Source: Phoronis australis (lineage: Eukaryota > Phoronida > Phoronidae). Taken from it: a stretch of DNA of 64,000 bases. Shown here in pieces: positions 11,497 to 25,200 of this stretch. The position numbers and the translations under genes are program-made. Below the pieces are notes generated by a model, which did not search any database, had not been told where the DNA came from, and worked only from the letters and a program-made list of their open reading frames with translations. The DNA is taken from contig NMRA01000478.1 in NCBI GenBank assembly GCA_002633005.1, forward strand, positions 253,594-317,593, read 5' to 3'. Numbering within the stretch: position 1 is the stretch's first letter; every line of letters begins with the position of its first letter.

Positions 11497-14144
11497 GTAA
11501 ACAAGGTTCACAGCTACCGCCATCGTTCATTCAACAAGCAATGGCAATAAGGTGCGAAGTTATGAGTATTTGATGAATTGGCGACAGTATACTGTTAGTA
11601 TATTAATATAATCGACTGTGGGCCAATGGCCCTATGAGTTTGAAATCAACGTTTTCCTTTCTTTCTTTCTTTGTAATAATTGCTGACAATCAGCATCAGG
11701 GTAATTTGTAGAGCAACGTCGGACTGTTTTGATAAAAGGTTTATCGAAAATTGACAACGGGATATCTCTAATTCCTGTTTTTAAGCACAAGATTTGTGAC
11801 ATAATATTCAAGTATTGTCTTATAATTGCCGGAATTCCTGATGTAGCGATTATTCGAGCAAGCAGCGAATAAAAATAAGAAGCTAAAACTTTGCGAAGTG
11901 ATTTAGATTTGAAAATTTTGCAGTGGTGGGAAAGAATTGCGCCAATACTGCGCAGAATTTTATAGCCTACATTTGTTGTACCTAAGACGAGGTAACTGAA
12001 TCTCGCATCACAAATGGGTCACCTGGGCTGCGTTGCGTAGACTCAAGAAAATCTCGTAACAGCAAGACCATGCAAAATCATGCCAAGTGTTTCGGTAATA
12101 AGATCGAGGCCTTAATCGTATACATTAGCAAAATGGTCGCCTCTAAAGTGAATAGTCACTGAAGATGCAATGTTGGATAGGATTCAGCGTTTCCGCTCCA
12201 CAAGGGGAGATTTCTCGAGTACTTTGCATGTGAAGTACGGCGTTTTATGTTGATAGCCATTTTGACGAGCCCAAATCGAAGTGCGAGTGGCCGTCATTCT
12301 TGCTTTTGAGTGGACATTTTTAAAATCATGACGAATAAAACACTTTAAAGATTACCAACAAAATGCGTTTCTTTTGTTATACATTGGGGGAAATTGCAAA
12401 TCCCCCCTCCCATTTTTCTTAACCGAACCCAAAGGAGGGTCCCATTTAAAGATTCGAAATATGAAAACTAGTCACAAAATAGATCGCGAACTGCATTTAT
12501 GTTGACGTTCACGTCGGCAAACATGTCCTTCCCGATTCTGACCTTGTAATAGTGCCAGATCGCATGATGAGTAGTTTTAGCTTAAGCAAAAACAACAGTT
12601 GTAGGGGGCCTAGGGAATTTATCAAAACGAAGAGAAGTATTTGTTAGATTTTGTTCGCCTAAAGAAATATTCTATCTTTAGCATGCAAGATATACCTACT
12701 CATTTTACCATAACGTAGAATTGTCGTGAGGACTTGACAGGGACCTCAGGGGTCTCGCACCCCACTGATTTATCCACATTATTTTGATAACGCTTTGTCA
12801 AGTCACACATCGTGTGTCATAAAAGAGATAAGCAAACCTGCAGCTGACGCAGCAAGTAGAACTATTCTCGTTTATCACATTGGTGTAGACTCACAGTTGA
12901 ACTGTGGTTTTCTGTTGACCCCAGACCGTCCTGAGTTGCACCACATATACCAACTCCGGACGGTCTCTCACGACAATTTAGCGTTATGCAGAGTCTGAAA
13001 GAGTCTTCATTAGGGTCAGGTGGGGCTACATGTATGATGCGTATTTTCGTATGGAACTAGCAACCTCAGAGGTAATATAATGCTAATAATAGTGATGGTG
13101 ATGAAAATAGTAATGATTATAACAATAAATTTATTGTGCAGAGAAGTAAAGGACAAACATAAAACACGAGACAAAAATAAAAGTACATTCCAAGTGCAAG
13201 TCGCGAAAAATATAAAAAGTCTGCATTTCTTTTTATACAGGAACTTTGAATTTGAAATTTTACGAAAAAAATCCGATCACATGAGTATTTTTTGTTACTA
13301 GACATCCTTATTGCTAAGAAGTTTAAATTGGGATTAGCTGTGCATGGTCCTAACAATGGCGACCCAGGATTTTATATTATTCCCTTCTCGGTACTAGACT
13401 CTTGATTTGTGGCTCCTTAATCCTCATGCGAGGTCGGAAATTTTAAATACTGCTTCACACTTTGACCTCACGGACCCTTGGAGACACAGCAATCGAAACA
13501 AAAAACTTTACTAGTCTTTTTGTTTACATCTGAAAAAGTTGGTAACATCTTGGATTATTCTAAGATTGAACTTGGATTCAGAACTGAACACTCTATTAGA
13601 ATATTAAATTTCACCCGTGGTCCTGGATTTGGAAATTCGTGAACTCTGTATTCCTTAATACAGAATCTATATGCTGCATTAGTGAAAAAAAGTTATTCGC
13701 TATACTACGAAAATGCACAGCACTTCCAAATGACGACTTGCACGTCCAACTTGACGACTCTTTATGTTTTGAAGTGCTTCTTTTAAAAATACGGTCGGAA
13801 ACTGCATGAGAGTATGCACTTTGAAGTTCTAGTAGGAACTGTACTCGCACTTGGCTTACTGCAATTGGTCAGGAAAGTGCTAAGTGAAGTGCATGGTTTT
13901 TATTCCAATGCAAAATCAAAAGAAAAACACCTTCACGTAGGAAAGGGAAACTATTTGGGGTGAAGTGTTGTCTGGTATAAGTTCATGTAATTATGTTCAA
14001 CTTTTCTCGTTTCATGACATGTTTCTTTGTCGCCGGTTATGTCCTTTTGAAGGGACATGCTAAGTTTGTTGACTATCGGAAAAGGTATTTTGGTTTTCAT
14101 TTATAGGGTGATTAACTTATTGACGTTATTAGCTTTGATCGCAG
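11497..14144. other. Gene-free stretch with one strong hairpin
   Basis: No exon or RNA gene was recognised. The only notable structure is a 44-nt hairpin at 12923-12966, listed separately. A short ATG/AAT-rich simple repeat lies at about 13080-13130. The small ORFs (for example 13117-13356 and 13611-13850 on the minus strand) have no domains. Confidence 0.45.
12923..12966. other. Strong 16-bp stem hairpin
   Basis: AGACCGTCCTGAGTTG is followed by a 12-base loop (CACCACATATAC) and CAACTCCGGACGGTCT, so the stem pairs over 16 positions with one mismatch. It is GC-rich against an AT-rich background. It could be the remnant of a small element or a transcribed stem-loop; nothing else decides. Confidence 0.7.
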
Positions 14145-16270
14145 CGATAAATGCAAAAAACGTCACTAGTTGGCACCACCGTAGTTAGACTAGTTTGAAA
14201 ATCCACGCCAGTCATGTTCTTGTCAGTAAGATCACATCTGCCGATTTTCATAAGGATCCTCTACGCGATTTGGCAGATACAGAAGCAAACGAAAAAAGCT
14301 GACTAAAAATAATTAAAATTGCCACCAGTTGATACTGAATACGTCGAATCCATCAAAAAGGAAAAGGCACTGTTGTCTTCATAATAGAAATTTGTTTGCC
14401 CAATTTCATGAAAAAGCATCAAGGAACTGTGAAATTACATTGGCAAAAGTAAAAAAATAAAATTGCCACAAGGGAGCACGGCTGTAATTGGATTGATCTG
14501 AAACTGACAGTCATCTGGATCCCATCTCCATATAGAAAGTTAACACTTCTGTTAAATTTCAGAAAGATCTTGCAAAGGGTAAAGAAGATACAGCCGTGGA
14601 CGCAAAAAATAAAATTGCCACGGGGGGGGGGCTAAGTAGTTGATTATGTCCGAAAACCAACGTCATCCGCGGCAGTCTTCCGATCAGGAACACATCTCCA
14701 TATTCTAACCATTATTCATTACCCTTCAAGCAATTTGGTGAATGGAGGGGATGATGTCAAAAACGCACTCACAAGTTTTTAAAATGGACACCTAGTGGCG
14801 CAGAATGCGTCAAATCCGCCCGAAAACGAGAAGACGTCGTCTTCTTAATATAAACCTAATCGCAAAATTTCATGATAATAAAAACGGCCGCTATACATTT
14901 AACCTATCCGAAAACGGAACCTGTCGATTCTTTAATAGAAACTTATTTATTAAATTGCACAAAGGATTTTCAAAGATACAAAATACAACGCAAAAAGCAA
15001 CTACAGGGCACAGCAGTAGACGGATCATTCCCAATGTCGATATTGTCCGTTGACAACTACATATAAATACACTAGCCAAATTTAATAAATATCCTGCTGA
15101 AGGTTTGGGAGATACAGCCACAGACGCATAAAAACTGCTACCAGGAGGCGCCACAATGGTCGAAGCCGTCTGAATATCAACGTCAACCGTCTTCTTCAAA
15201 GTAGGAACATATGCCAATTTTCACAATCATCCTTAGAGCTTGGTTGATAGGAGGGCGGATGCGAAAAACAGACTAGAAAACAATAAAAAACGGCCACTAC
15301 GTGGCAAAAATACGTCGAATCCATCCAAAAACAGGAACACGACATCGTTTCTTTAAAAGAAACAAATTTCCTCAAAACTACGTCAAGGAATTACAAAGAA
15401 CGGAGGAAAACGGAAAACGTGAAAATGCCACTAGGAGCACAGCGTTCGTCAGATCCGTCTGAAAGTCGTCGTCGTCCGTTGTCAACTTGATATAAATACA
15501 CTTGCGCAAATCTATGACCCTGCGGTGGGTTTAGGAAATACAGGTATGGGCGCAAAAAACAACTGTCACTAGGAGGTCCCACAGTAGTCAAAGACGTCGG
15601 AAAATCGTCGTCAACTGTACTCTTCAGAACAAGAACATATATGGCAATTTTCACCATCAGTGGTTTGCCAATTCGTTGATAGGGGGGCAGACGCAAAACG
15701 ACTCAAAAACAGTAAAAATGACCATTAAGTGGCGCAAAATACTTCAAATCCACCAGGCAAAGGTAGGATATCCTGCATAGGATTTGGGAGATGTAGCCAT
15801 AGGCGTGAAAAAAAAACCGCCAGTACGAGGCGCCACTGTGACAGTTGTCGAAGTCATCAGAAATTCATCGCCGTCCTTTTCACAGTAATAACATATATGC
15901 CAATTTTCACAATCATGCTTGGAGTGGTTTGGTTGATGGAGACAGACTCGAAAACAATAAAAATGGCCACTAGGTGGCGAAAAATACTTCGAATTCATCT
16001 GAAAACGGGAGGATAGCATAATCTCAATAACAGATGCTTATTTGCATGCCAAATTTTAGGAAATCCGTTGCGGACCTCCGAAGATTACCGATGTAAATGT
16101 ACAAAAAATAAAATTACCACTAGGGAGCATACCAGTAGTCGTTCAAGTCTGAAAAACTCGCTCATGCTGCAAAATTTCATGAACATGCATCGAAAGGTTT
16201 TGGAGATAGAGCAGTGGGATGCCGGACGAGGAAGACAGCATAATGCACCCATATTTAAATAATTATATGG
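14145..16270. repeat. Degenerate tandem array, period ~150 bp, CTCF-like cores
   Basis: About 13 diverged units. Each carries, in order, a run such as GCAAAAAATAAAATTGCC, a core related to CCACTAGGTGGCGC, a GTCGAATCCGTCTGAAAAC-like word, a CGTCTTCTTAATA-like word and TGCCAATTTTCACAATC or AATTTCATGAAAA. The GTCGAATCC-like word recurs near 14343, 14483, 14647, 14809, 15159, 15314, 15448, 15587, 15742, 15847, 15988 and 16138. The best core, CCACTAGGTGGCG at 15967-15979, fits the CTCF core consensus. Others are CCAGGAGGCGCC (15141), CCATTAAGTGGCGC (15722), CCACTACGTGGCA (15294) and CCACTAGGGAGCA (16117). No coding sequence. Confidence 0.8.
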
Positions 16271-19248
16271 GCGTATAAAAATAACCCTCGGTGACTGCAT
16301 TAGGTGGTTCATTGAGAATGAGTTTGAACCTCCATTTTACTAGGCGGTAACTGTTTGTTGCGTCTTTCACAAGGGAGTCTCCGATGTACATCTCCCTAAA
16401 ACGTCTCCGTATGTGATGTGGGGACTCGCAGTAGCGTCGCTCAGACTTGCGATTTTGAATAAGTCAAATCATTCTTCCTACAAATGTTTTCTTCTCAAAA
16501 CAGCCGAGAGGTGTCGTCGAAGTTGTGAGCGTCAGGAAGTACGAACGATCGTAACAACTCCGCAGACGATTGATAATTCCTAAATATATTGAAGATGACC
16601 GTCACACTAGTGTTGTAAAATTGTCCTAAAAATAACATTTGCTCAGCGCAGCCCAAAATTTGCTAACTGATCGCAAATTACAAATTCAAATGAATTCAAG
16701 TAAAAATTGTTGGCAATTCCAAGTAAACGAATCTTCCAGATTTTCCCCACATAATTTTAGTGAAACTTCAAACATTATGGTGCTAACAATGTGTGAAACT
16801 GGCACACATTGGTGCCACACTCAATTCATGTGACAACTGACAACCTTAATCCTCTTGATGTAAATGTAGATTAGATACCAGACATTCGTGTAATCGACTG
16901 TTGGTTTAATCTCACAACCTAGCTAAAGCAATCAGCTAAATGCTGTAACAGTCAACTGAGAGAGGTTTATTTCGTGTTGCAAGAACAATTCAGGGCATTC
17001 CAGCGAGGCCGCATGACACTGTGACATTCGTCGCTTTCCAGGAAAAGTTTCAAGTTATCTCATTTGTCACTGTACTCATTGCACAGATAAAAGATGTACA
17101 TGAGAATGCAAACGAAGTCAACACAGAAACTGAAGACAAATAATCTCAAATGGCAAAGGGGCAGTGGGCTACCCTTTACTGGGACGACTCATATGCTGTT
17201 TTCAATAATTCAAAGCATAGCCAAGCAACAAATGTATGCACACGTGACCAATTTGCAAAGATGACACCTGAGTCAACGGTACAAATCACAAAGTAAAAAT
17301 GCACCAGAGGCACACGTCGCACTCATTGGTGCACACACGTGCACCTACAGAGGCACAAGGTGTACTTACAGGGGCTTACAGTACACTTACCAAGTTATGC
17401 ACTGCACGCCGTACCACATATGGTACAATTGGCGAGCCACATGGTACATTTGGTCAGGCAGAAAATGCACATACTGAGGGACACAGTACGCATACCCAGG
17501 ACACCATGTACTGAATGTTAGATTTAGGCTTATGAGCCTATAAAGAAAATAATGTTTTCCATAGAAATTTCTTGGTCAATTTTTTCATACCTAGGCCTTT
17601 CCTATAGAAAGGTGCACTTGTTTATATGTGGCAAGCCTTAAAAAGCATGTTTTTGTGCATCCTTAGTCCAGTCATAAGCTTATTCAGGAAGTTGCCAGTT
17701 TTTTCACAAGGCCCATGTACATAATTGTGGATACAGTCACATGTTCATGTACAGGGGCATGAGCCTAATAGGTGCTTATACTATAAACAGCAATGATGAT
17801 GGAATCGTTTTGATCATTCATTTCTCAGTTACAGCCAAGCTAAGTGTGCCTAGTTCATCGTGTTTGCACACCAATAACCTCCCATTCCCCAAGTCCCAAG
17901 CCAACTCTTCTGTATCCAGATTGTTTTAGCTAAAGTGAACTTTGATTGCACAGAACATTCTGGGACTTTTGTTGTAACGTGGTTTGCTTCATCATCTAAT
18001 GTACATGTAATAACAAAGATGCAGTCAGTTAGACTATAGCCACAGACACGTTGCACTCCCCAGACCATAATTGTCACTGCCAGGGGTCCCACGTTTTAAG
18101 AACCAGTTGTCTCCACAGAATAACGGGCAGCAAGCCGGTCCTCAAAATACGGGAATCCTGTAAGTCATAATTGTCCCTTAGAAATTAAATTCTTAAATTA
18201 TGTCATGTTTGGGAGTGGTTTTGAGAAATACATTGAAAACAAGCTCAATAAATCTGGTTTGCTTGTACTTGAGAGAATAAAGGGAATCAGAAAAGCTCAC
18301 TAGTTTGGTGATAGATTCACTTTTCTACAAAATGGCAGATCCCTGTAACAGCGTTGCATTGCTGCGCAGTGACTGAGGAATCTACTGTGATTTCAGATAG
18401 CTGAAACAATCCAAAATTACAAAAAAGCATGTGTGGATGACAGCACTTTTGAACTTCACTTGTGGAATCTGCAGTATGTTTGCTATCAGAATCTGGCGTT
18501 GGTTTGTGTCAAGCATTGCCAAGGAAGTGGTGGTTTTGAGCTGAAAAGGGTTAAGGCAAAATACCGAAACTTAAAATGTGTATGGGTCATCATCAGACAT
18601 GCTATGTAAGGTTCTCCTCAAAATGGTTCACCTCAGGTCATATCAATTACACCGGTAACAGGAAAACTGTTTGTGAGTCATGTATATTTTAACAGTGAAC
18701 TGGAGTACTCATTATAAATCCAGCAAAAATTGGAACTTTACTGACTATAGGTCAGTCTTGATGCTTCAAAAACGAATTATAGATACTGGTTTAGAATAAA
18801 GACAAATCCAGCCAATGATATCATAAGAACAAAAAGAAACAATGTTTCAGTGAAGCCAGACAAGGTTGACTTGGTAACACGAGCCAACCAAGCATGATGC
18901 AGACTCCACTTTCACCACAGAAATCTGGGTGGAGTTGAGATGTGTGCGAAATCAAAGAAATCTCACCAGCTATGTCCACTGGCTGGGTTTTCAAATTCGA
19001 CATATACGCCTGATATTTTTTGTGACCTCTTTTCTGAGCCTGGATTCCATTTCATTAAAAGTAAGAAAGCTAAAAACAGGAGACAGAAAAACTATCTACA
19101 GCGCTTTTGAAGTGAAATCACTCACAACTTCTGATGATGCATTTGTTGACAGAGTCAAGGAAAGGCCACAAGCCCAGTGAGGTACACAACATCTGGCAAA
19201 AACAAAAGAGAATTGTACAGTGCCCCAAAATCAACTGTAGAAGGTACT
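16271..19248. other. Gene-free stretch downstream of ATP23
   Basis: This holds the presumed 3' UTR and flank of ATP23 (minus strand). No unambiguous minus-strand AATAAA was found close to the stop codon. The segment 17290-17520 is rich in GTAC and GCAC words and loosely repetitive. I see no other exon. Confidence 0.4.
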
Positions 19249-22200
19249 TCAGTCCGTGTATCCATACAAGCTACTCTCCGCCAAAGCTCGGTTTGGATCT
19301 TGCGATTTTCTTCTTGGCCGTCGCCCAATGGGCTCCAAGTCATTGTAACATTTATCAAACACTTTGTCTATAGCCACCATTCCTTCCTCCTTAGATACAT
19401 TGCGAACAGTTAATATCGACATTAAAGCCTTCCTTTTCACACAGTCCTACAACAGGAGATTGATATCCAATCAACAGCAGTCCACCTGATGAGGAAATTT
19501 GAGGATCTTCATCATAGGTTTTTCATTATGGAATAGAAACAACAGCAGAGATTTCATGTGAGCCACTGCACTCCTAGTAGATAATTCAGTGGCATAGCTA
19601 TAGATAGTGGAGACAGGCAGACAAATTACCTTTCACCCAAGCAGCCATAACCCCAGATACATATATGCCACATAAGCAGTCCAGATAAAAATTCTAGATT
19701 TTCTAAAAATTTAGTGAGCAAAAATTTATCCAGAGCCCCCAAGAACTTATCCCTGCAGTCGTAGTTCAAGTCAAAAATTGACAAACTTTATGGTACCTTT
19801 TGAGTAAACTTTCAAATCTCTACTCAAATCATAAAGCATACGTGATTTAATTTTTGAGTAAGATTAGACCCTAAGTTCAGGACTAGGTTTGGGAAAAACT
19901 TCAGAGCTCACCCGCATAAGCATAGTTGAACATACGTGATGCTATGATGTCACTGCTGTTATCCAGATTGTTTAGGTTAGGTAATTGAGGCTAGAACAGT
20001 CACACTGTTTAAAACCAAAATTAGGGCATTATTGGTTTACTGTATTTTAATGTGCTTAAAATGCGCATAGTGTACATTCCTTGCACACATGTATAACTGT
20101 CGAATATCAAGAGCATAATTTTGTCAAACTTTCAGTCCTGGAGACTTAGCACATCCTTTCTCTCATAGTTTCCTTTCTAATGACCAATGCGTCTTCACTA
20201 AACACCAATAGTACATACCGGGTAGTTGAACTCTAGAATTCAATATCAAAAAATTGTGTCTGTGCATTTTTTGACAAAAATAGAATGTTTAGAATGGTTT
20301 CGAAGATTGTTCAACTCAACACTGGAATAAAAACACCCAAAATAGCCCATTAACTAGACGGTGCATTTTCAGTAAAAATCTAATTCATAAAAGTGACTGT
20401 TGGTCATTTTGAAAGAAATACCCAAATTTCTTAAAGGAACACTATCGACAAGAAAATTACTTGTCAAAGATCATTGGAATCCAACCTGCACCCCTTGTGG
20501 TCACATTTTAACAATCAGCTGGTAAAGTTACTGGGATTGAATGCCTTTGGGCAGACAAAGGCTAAATTGGTGATTTGTAATAAAATCCCAAAACACAAGG
20601 GATTTTGTTGCTTTCAAGCTCAGGTAAAACCTAATAACCCAAAAACGACCATCCCATTCAGCACCCAGAAACAGTCCCACCACATCACATAACAAACCTG
20701 ATGCCTCTCCTTAATCCCCGGGGTCAGAAATCCCGCATCTCCCTCCACCCAGGCGGCCAGTAACGAGCAGTGCATGAAGTTAGCAGCGCGGATCTGCAAG
20801 TGAGAAACATTGGAGAGATGGAATTAATAACAATATTACAGTTCAGGGCTTTACAAATATCATCATACGCACGTATATAACCAGCAATTGCACTCAATGA
20901 CTTGGCACTGGAACTTTCATTTAATCCATCATTAAAGGGGAAGGCAACTGTTTTCAGAATCATTGTGGGCTAATGTGTTTTAAACCACTATTGACCTAGT
21001 TTTTACAAGTGACAACACTGTCAGAAACAACAGACCTTTTTTATAGCACTGCGTATCCAATCGCGAATTGAATACCCAAAAATTCAAAATGGAAGAAAAT
21101 CGACTTCACTTGAAAGTTTCTCAGCTCCACAGACATGAGTGTAACGTATGAACATTCGCAGTGCCAGTGTGTCCACAACACACCAGTTTCTTGCATAAAC
21201 TTGTGCCATATCCGCACTTCTCCGATGTACCACGCGAAAGTGAATGGAGTCACATCGTGGTCAAATACTAAGTTGTCACAACCACTACAAACACAACGCC
21301 TAACCATCCCTTATGGGAAAAAGAGCAGCAATATCTGACAACTTTTCACACTAAACATAATGGAAGTTGACTAGTGCTGCGATACGTTGTTCTCATTTTA
21401 GGTAGTATGAATCGACCAATAAATGCTCGTAACACGAGATCAGATATTGTTTTCGGATGTTGTCATTTCACAGCTGAACGACTAGTGGGATTACTTTTTG
21501 GTGTTTTGATGTAACATTGGTGATGTGAAGTACTTTAAAAAAAATTTTTCTTGTTATATACTAGACACATTTCCAAGTACATGCTAAATTTTATGAAGTT
21601 CCATCAAGCATCTTCAAGTTGATAGACATCAAGCCACAAGCCAAAAAATGAAATTGCCAAATTGTGCCAGAGTACTCATATCCGTCCACAATTATCATAT
21701 TACCTACTCTTCTCAGTAGGAACACATTGCGATACTTTGAGTGGTTTGCCTGATAGAGAGTTGGATGCGAAAATTAAAATAATAATTGGATACTAGGTGG
21801 TTTAGAACATGATAAATCCATTCAAAGATGGGATGGCATCATCAGCTCCTAAGTAGAAACCTACCAATATGCCAAACTTCATGAAAATCACCAAGGAACT
21901 CTGAAGATACAGAGGAAAGCGTAAAAACAATAAAACAGCCACTAGGGGTCACAGCAGTGGTTGGGTCCGTCTGAAGGTTGTAGTCATCCGTAGTTGCATT
22001 CACTACTAAATTTTACAAAGATCCTGTAAGGGGTTTAAGAGATACTAATGAGGACGCAAAAAACAACCACTATGAGGTACCTGAGTAGTCAGAGCCACCA
22101 AAAAATTAACATCAACTACACTGTTTTCAGAATGAAAACATCAGTCTGACAACTTTCAAAATGATTCTTTGAGCAGCTTTACAGATAAGGTCCAAAAACA

Positions 22201-25200
22201 TATTTGATTTTGTTTTGTTTTTTGAAGTTTGGGTTGGTGATGAAGTATTTTTTAACATTTTAAACCTGCAACTTTGTACAATTTCAAAAAATAAGAGACC
22301 TCGGGCGAAATTAATGTTGGCTACAGTTTTTTTTGATCACTGAGCACAGGTCTCAAAGCGAGTCAGAGTTACAGACAAAAACCAATTAAGCTTTTTAAGC
22401 CTAGAGGTAGAACATACTCTATTATGCAACTACTTTTGACTTATGAAAAAAGACATTTATAAAATGTAACAGAAAATCAAAATGCAACTTACTTACCTCA
22501 GTGCATGCTAGATGCTCAAGATTATCAAACTGCAGCTTAGCACGGCAAAAATCGAAGGCATGCACAAATTCGTGTGACAGTACATTGCAGCAAGTTCTCC
22601 TAGATGAAGCTCTATTACTGCAGACAACTGCCTACGGAAAGTGAGAAAATTGAGATGAGATCAGAGGGACGACAATATATAGAGTGCATCCTAATTGCCC
22701 AATGCATGTAATCCAGGCAAATAGTATTTGAATCATCTCAACCTTGTAATGTGTCGACATTAAAACAAATTCCATAGTAGTCCAAAATGCCTCCCCCCTC
22801 CCCACCCTCCCATTTCACAATTGCCCCACCCAATTCACCAATCATTTCACAATATCGCACCTCCTCACAATTTGCCAGTCTCCACTGGTTTCACCAATTT
22901 CATACTACCAATGTTTTGACACTGATACTTCTAATGACGCTGCACGCTGTGAAAATACAGATTGAATCTCTGGTTCAGGAATGTACATTTATATCTGGCT
23001 ATGAACTGAAGGGTGGTTAAGCCTTTATACCATAAGGTGCTCAAAAGTGACCACAGATATGAAGCTACCTGGATCAATTGACCCATGGACATGTTTGTTT
23101 TCTTCAGTCAATCCTTGATGTTGATAATCTAACATATAAAAGAATGTCAACAAGTGTAGCTCAAAAGAAGTTATGATTGCGAGGAATTTTTCATTCACAT
23201 GTAGTCCTGACCGACAGCGCGGTATTATAGCCAAGTTTTCTGTCAACAACAAGCTTAGATGTAGACCAGTCGCCATTACAAATTAAAGTGGTCTTCTCTT
23301 GTTCCTTGTTCAAGTTAGAAGTGATCTATAGGATAGGGAAGAACTAACAGTTGTGACCTGAAATTTTACGAAATGGGTCAAAATATTTATTTTCCACTGC
23401 AAGGTGAATATTGAGACCAGTTTCACAACTCTAAGGCCTAAACCAAAACTTCATATTTATAGTGAGATTAAACTATACTGTTATATACTTGCAGCTACTC
23501 AAAAAAACTCTCTAAATATCGCAAGCTTGAAAAAGTAATTTTCTGCAATGATTGTGAATATTACTTATTTGTTGAAAGATGAACCCCAATGATTCATCTA
23601 TTTGCGTAATTTTCATCTTTGACAATATTCTGATCCTCGAAGTGTTTCTAATGTATCCACACATGTATGTGACGTGTTGTTTTTGTACTGTATTGTGAAA
23701 TATTTTGTTCAAATAAATACATGTAAAAAAATTTTGACAGCAAGCATGCGTGGGTTTAATGGCACTTTAACATATGCAAGATTTATGGCAGAAAATGTCA
23801 ACATTTCAAAGAAAAATAAGTTTCCTTTAAGGTCATGTTGAACAAGCAATGGGCAATAGCAGTGTCAGGTCTCAGGCAAAACTCCAGGGTTGCACAACAC
23901 GGAACGGGCAGACTGGAAGATTTTACCGATGCCGGGTCCCCAAGAGTCATAATCAGTTGATTAGTGCAATGGGCCTGGCCTTGCAGCCTAAACACGCTTG
24001 ATGTACTGCAAGAGGCATCAGGCCACCTGCACTCCTTTTTATCATGAAACGATGAACTCACCAAAATCTGGTTGATGCACGGATCACCATGTGTCATAAG
24101 GTGGAGCAACTTACTTGGTTTGTGAGGGGATCGTAGCCACCTGTAACGTTACTTCGACATGGCTCACAGGACACGTGTCTTTTTAAATCAATATCACTGA
24201 AAAGAAGATGAGACCTTTTATTTAAAAATATATATAAAAAAGACTTAACCATAAGATCACATTAAGAAAACTTGACAACACGCCAATATCAGGACAAATA
24301 ATAAGACAAACTTACTTTAATTTTTAAACTGGCATATGTGGTGAAAAGTCGACAGACACAAAAAGTTCATGGCCTAACAGAATTTCAATAGACATCCAAA
24401 CGAGTCAAAACAACTTGACTGCATATTAGTCAGGTAAAGAAATCGAAGTCATGGCTAAGACGACACTTGAGCTCAGACAAAAATAGAATAGTGTCAGGAA
24501 AATTCTTGCTAATTACAAAGTTCTCACACCCTGGACAGCAAACTTTTGTTTAAAGCAAAAAGATTTTTTGTGATCTCATGTACTTACCAGCCATGGCTTT
24601 TCATAGCACCAATAAGTAATTTAACAATAGGGTCTGAAAAGAAAAGGTGTAACGTATTATTGTTACCACAAATACAGCGGTCATGAACCGGCCTTTGGTT
24701 ATCAAAAAATAACTTGATGAACTCACCTTACATTATATTGACAGATGATTCTCAAAAGACTTTACTAGTCAACACATAGTGACAAGATGATACTTCAAGA
24801 GAAACATCATAGTCATTCGGTAACCCTGTCAGGTTTACAAACCATTTGGGCAACCATAATTTTGAACGGGATCGACAGGACAGTCAGAATTAAAAAACAA
24901 TCAAAATTTTAAAACAGTGCTTGAAATGATGCCACTTTTTTAAATATTGTCAGCTGGTCGGCAGTTGTTCAAAAAGTTCAGCTATCAGTCATTTCGGAAA
25001 TAAGAAATTTGCTGCACCAAAAGTATTTTCTTAGCACATTTTTCAACATTCCGTGCACCCCGCAACACTGGTCCGACTTACCAGCAGCAGTGTTACACAT
25101 ATCAACAAACTTGAATGAAAATGCTTTTCATGACTGTTGGTTGTTGCCTGTGCATTTCTCACTTGGATGAATACTATTGGTTAGTGTTGGTGCATTTCAA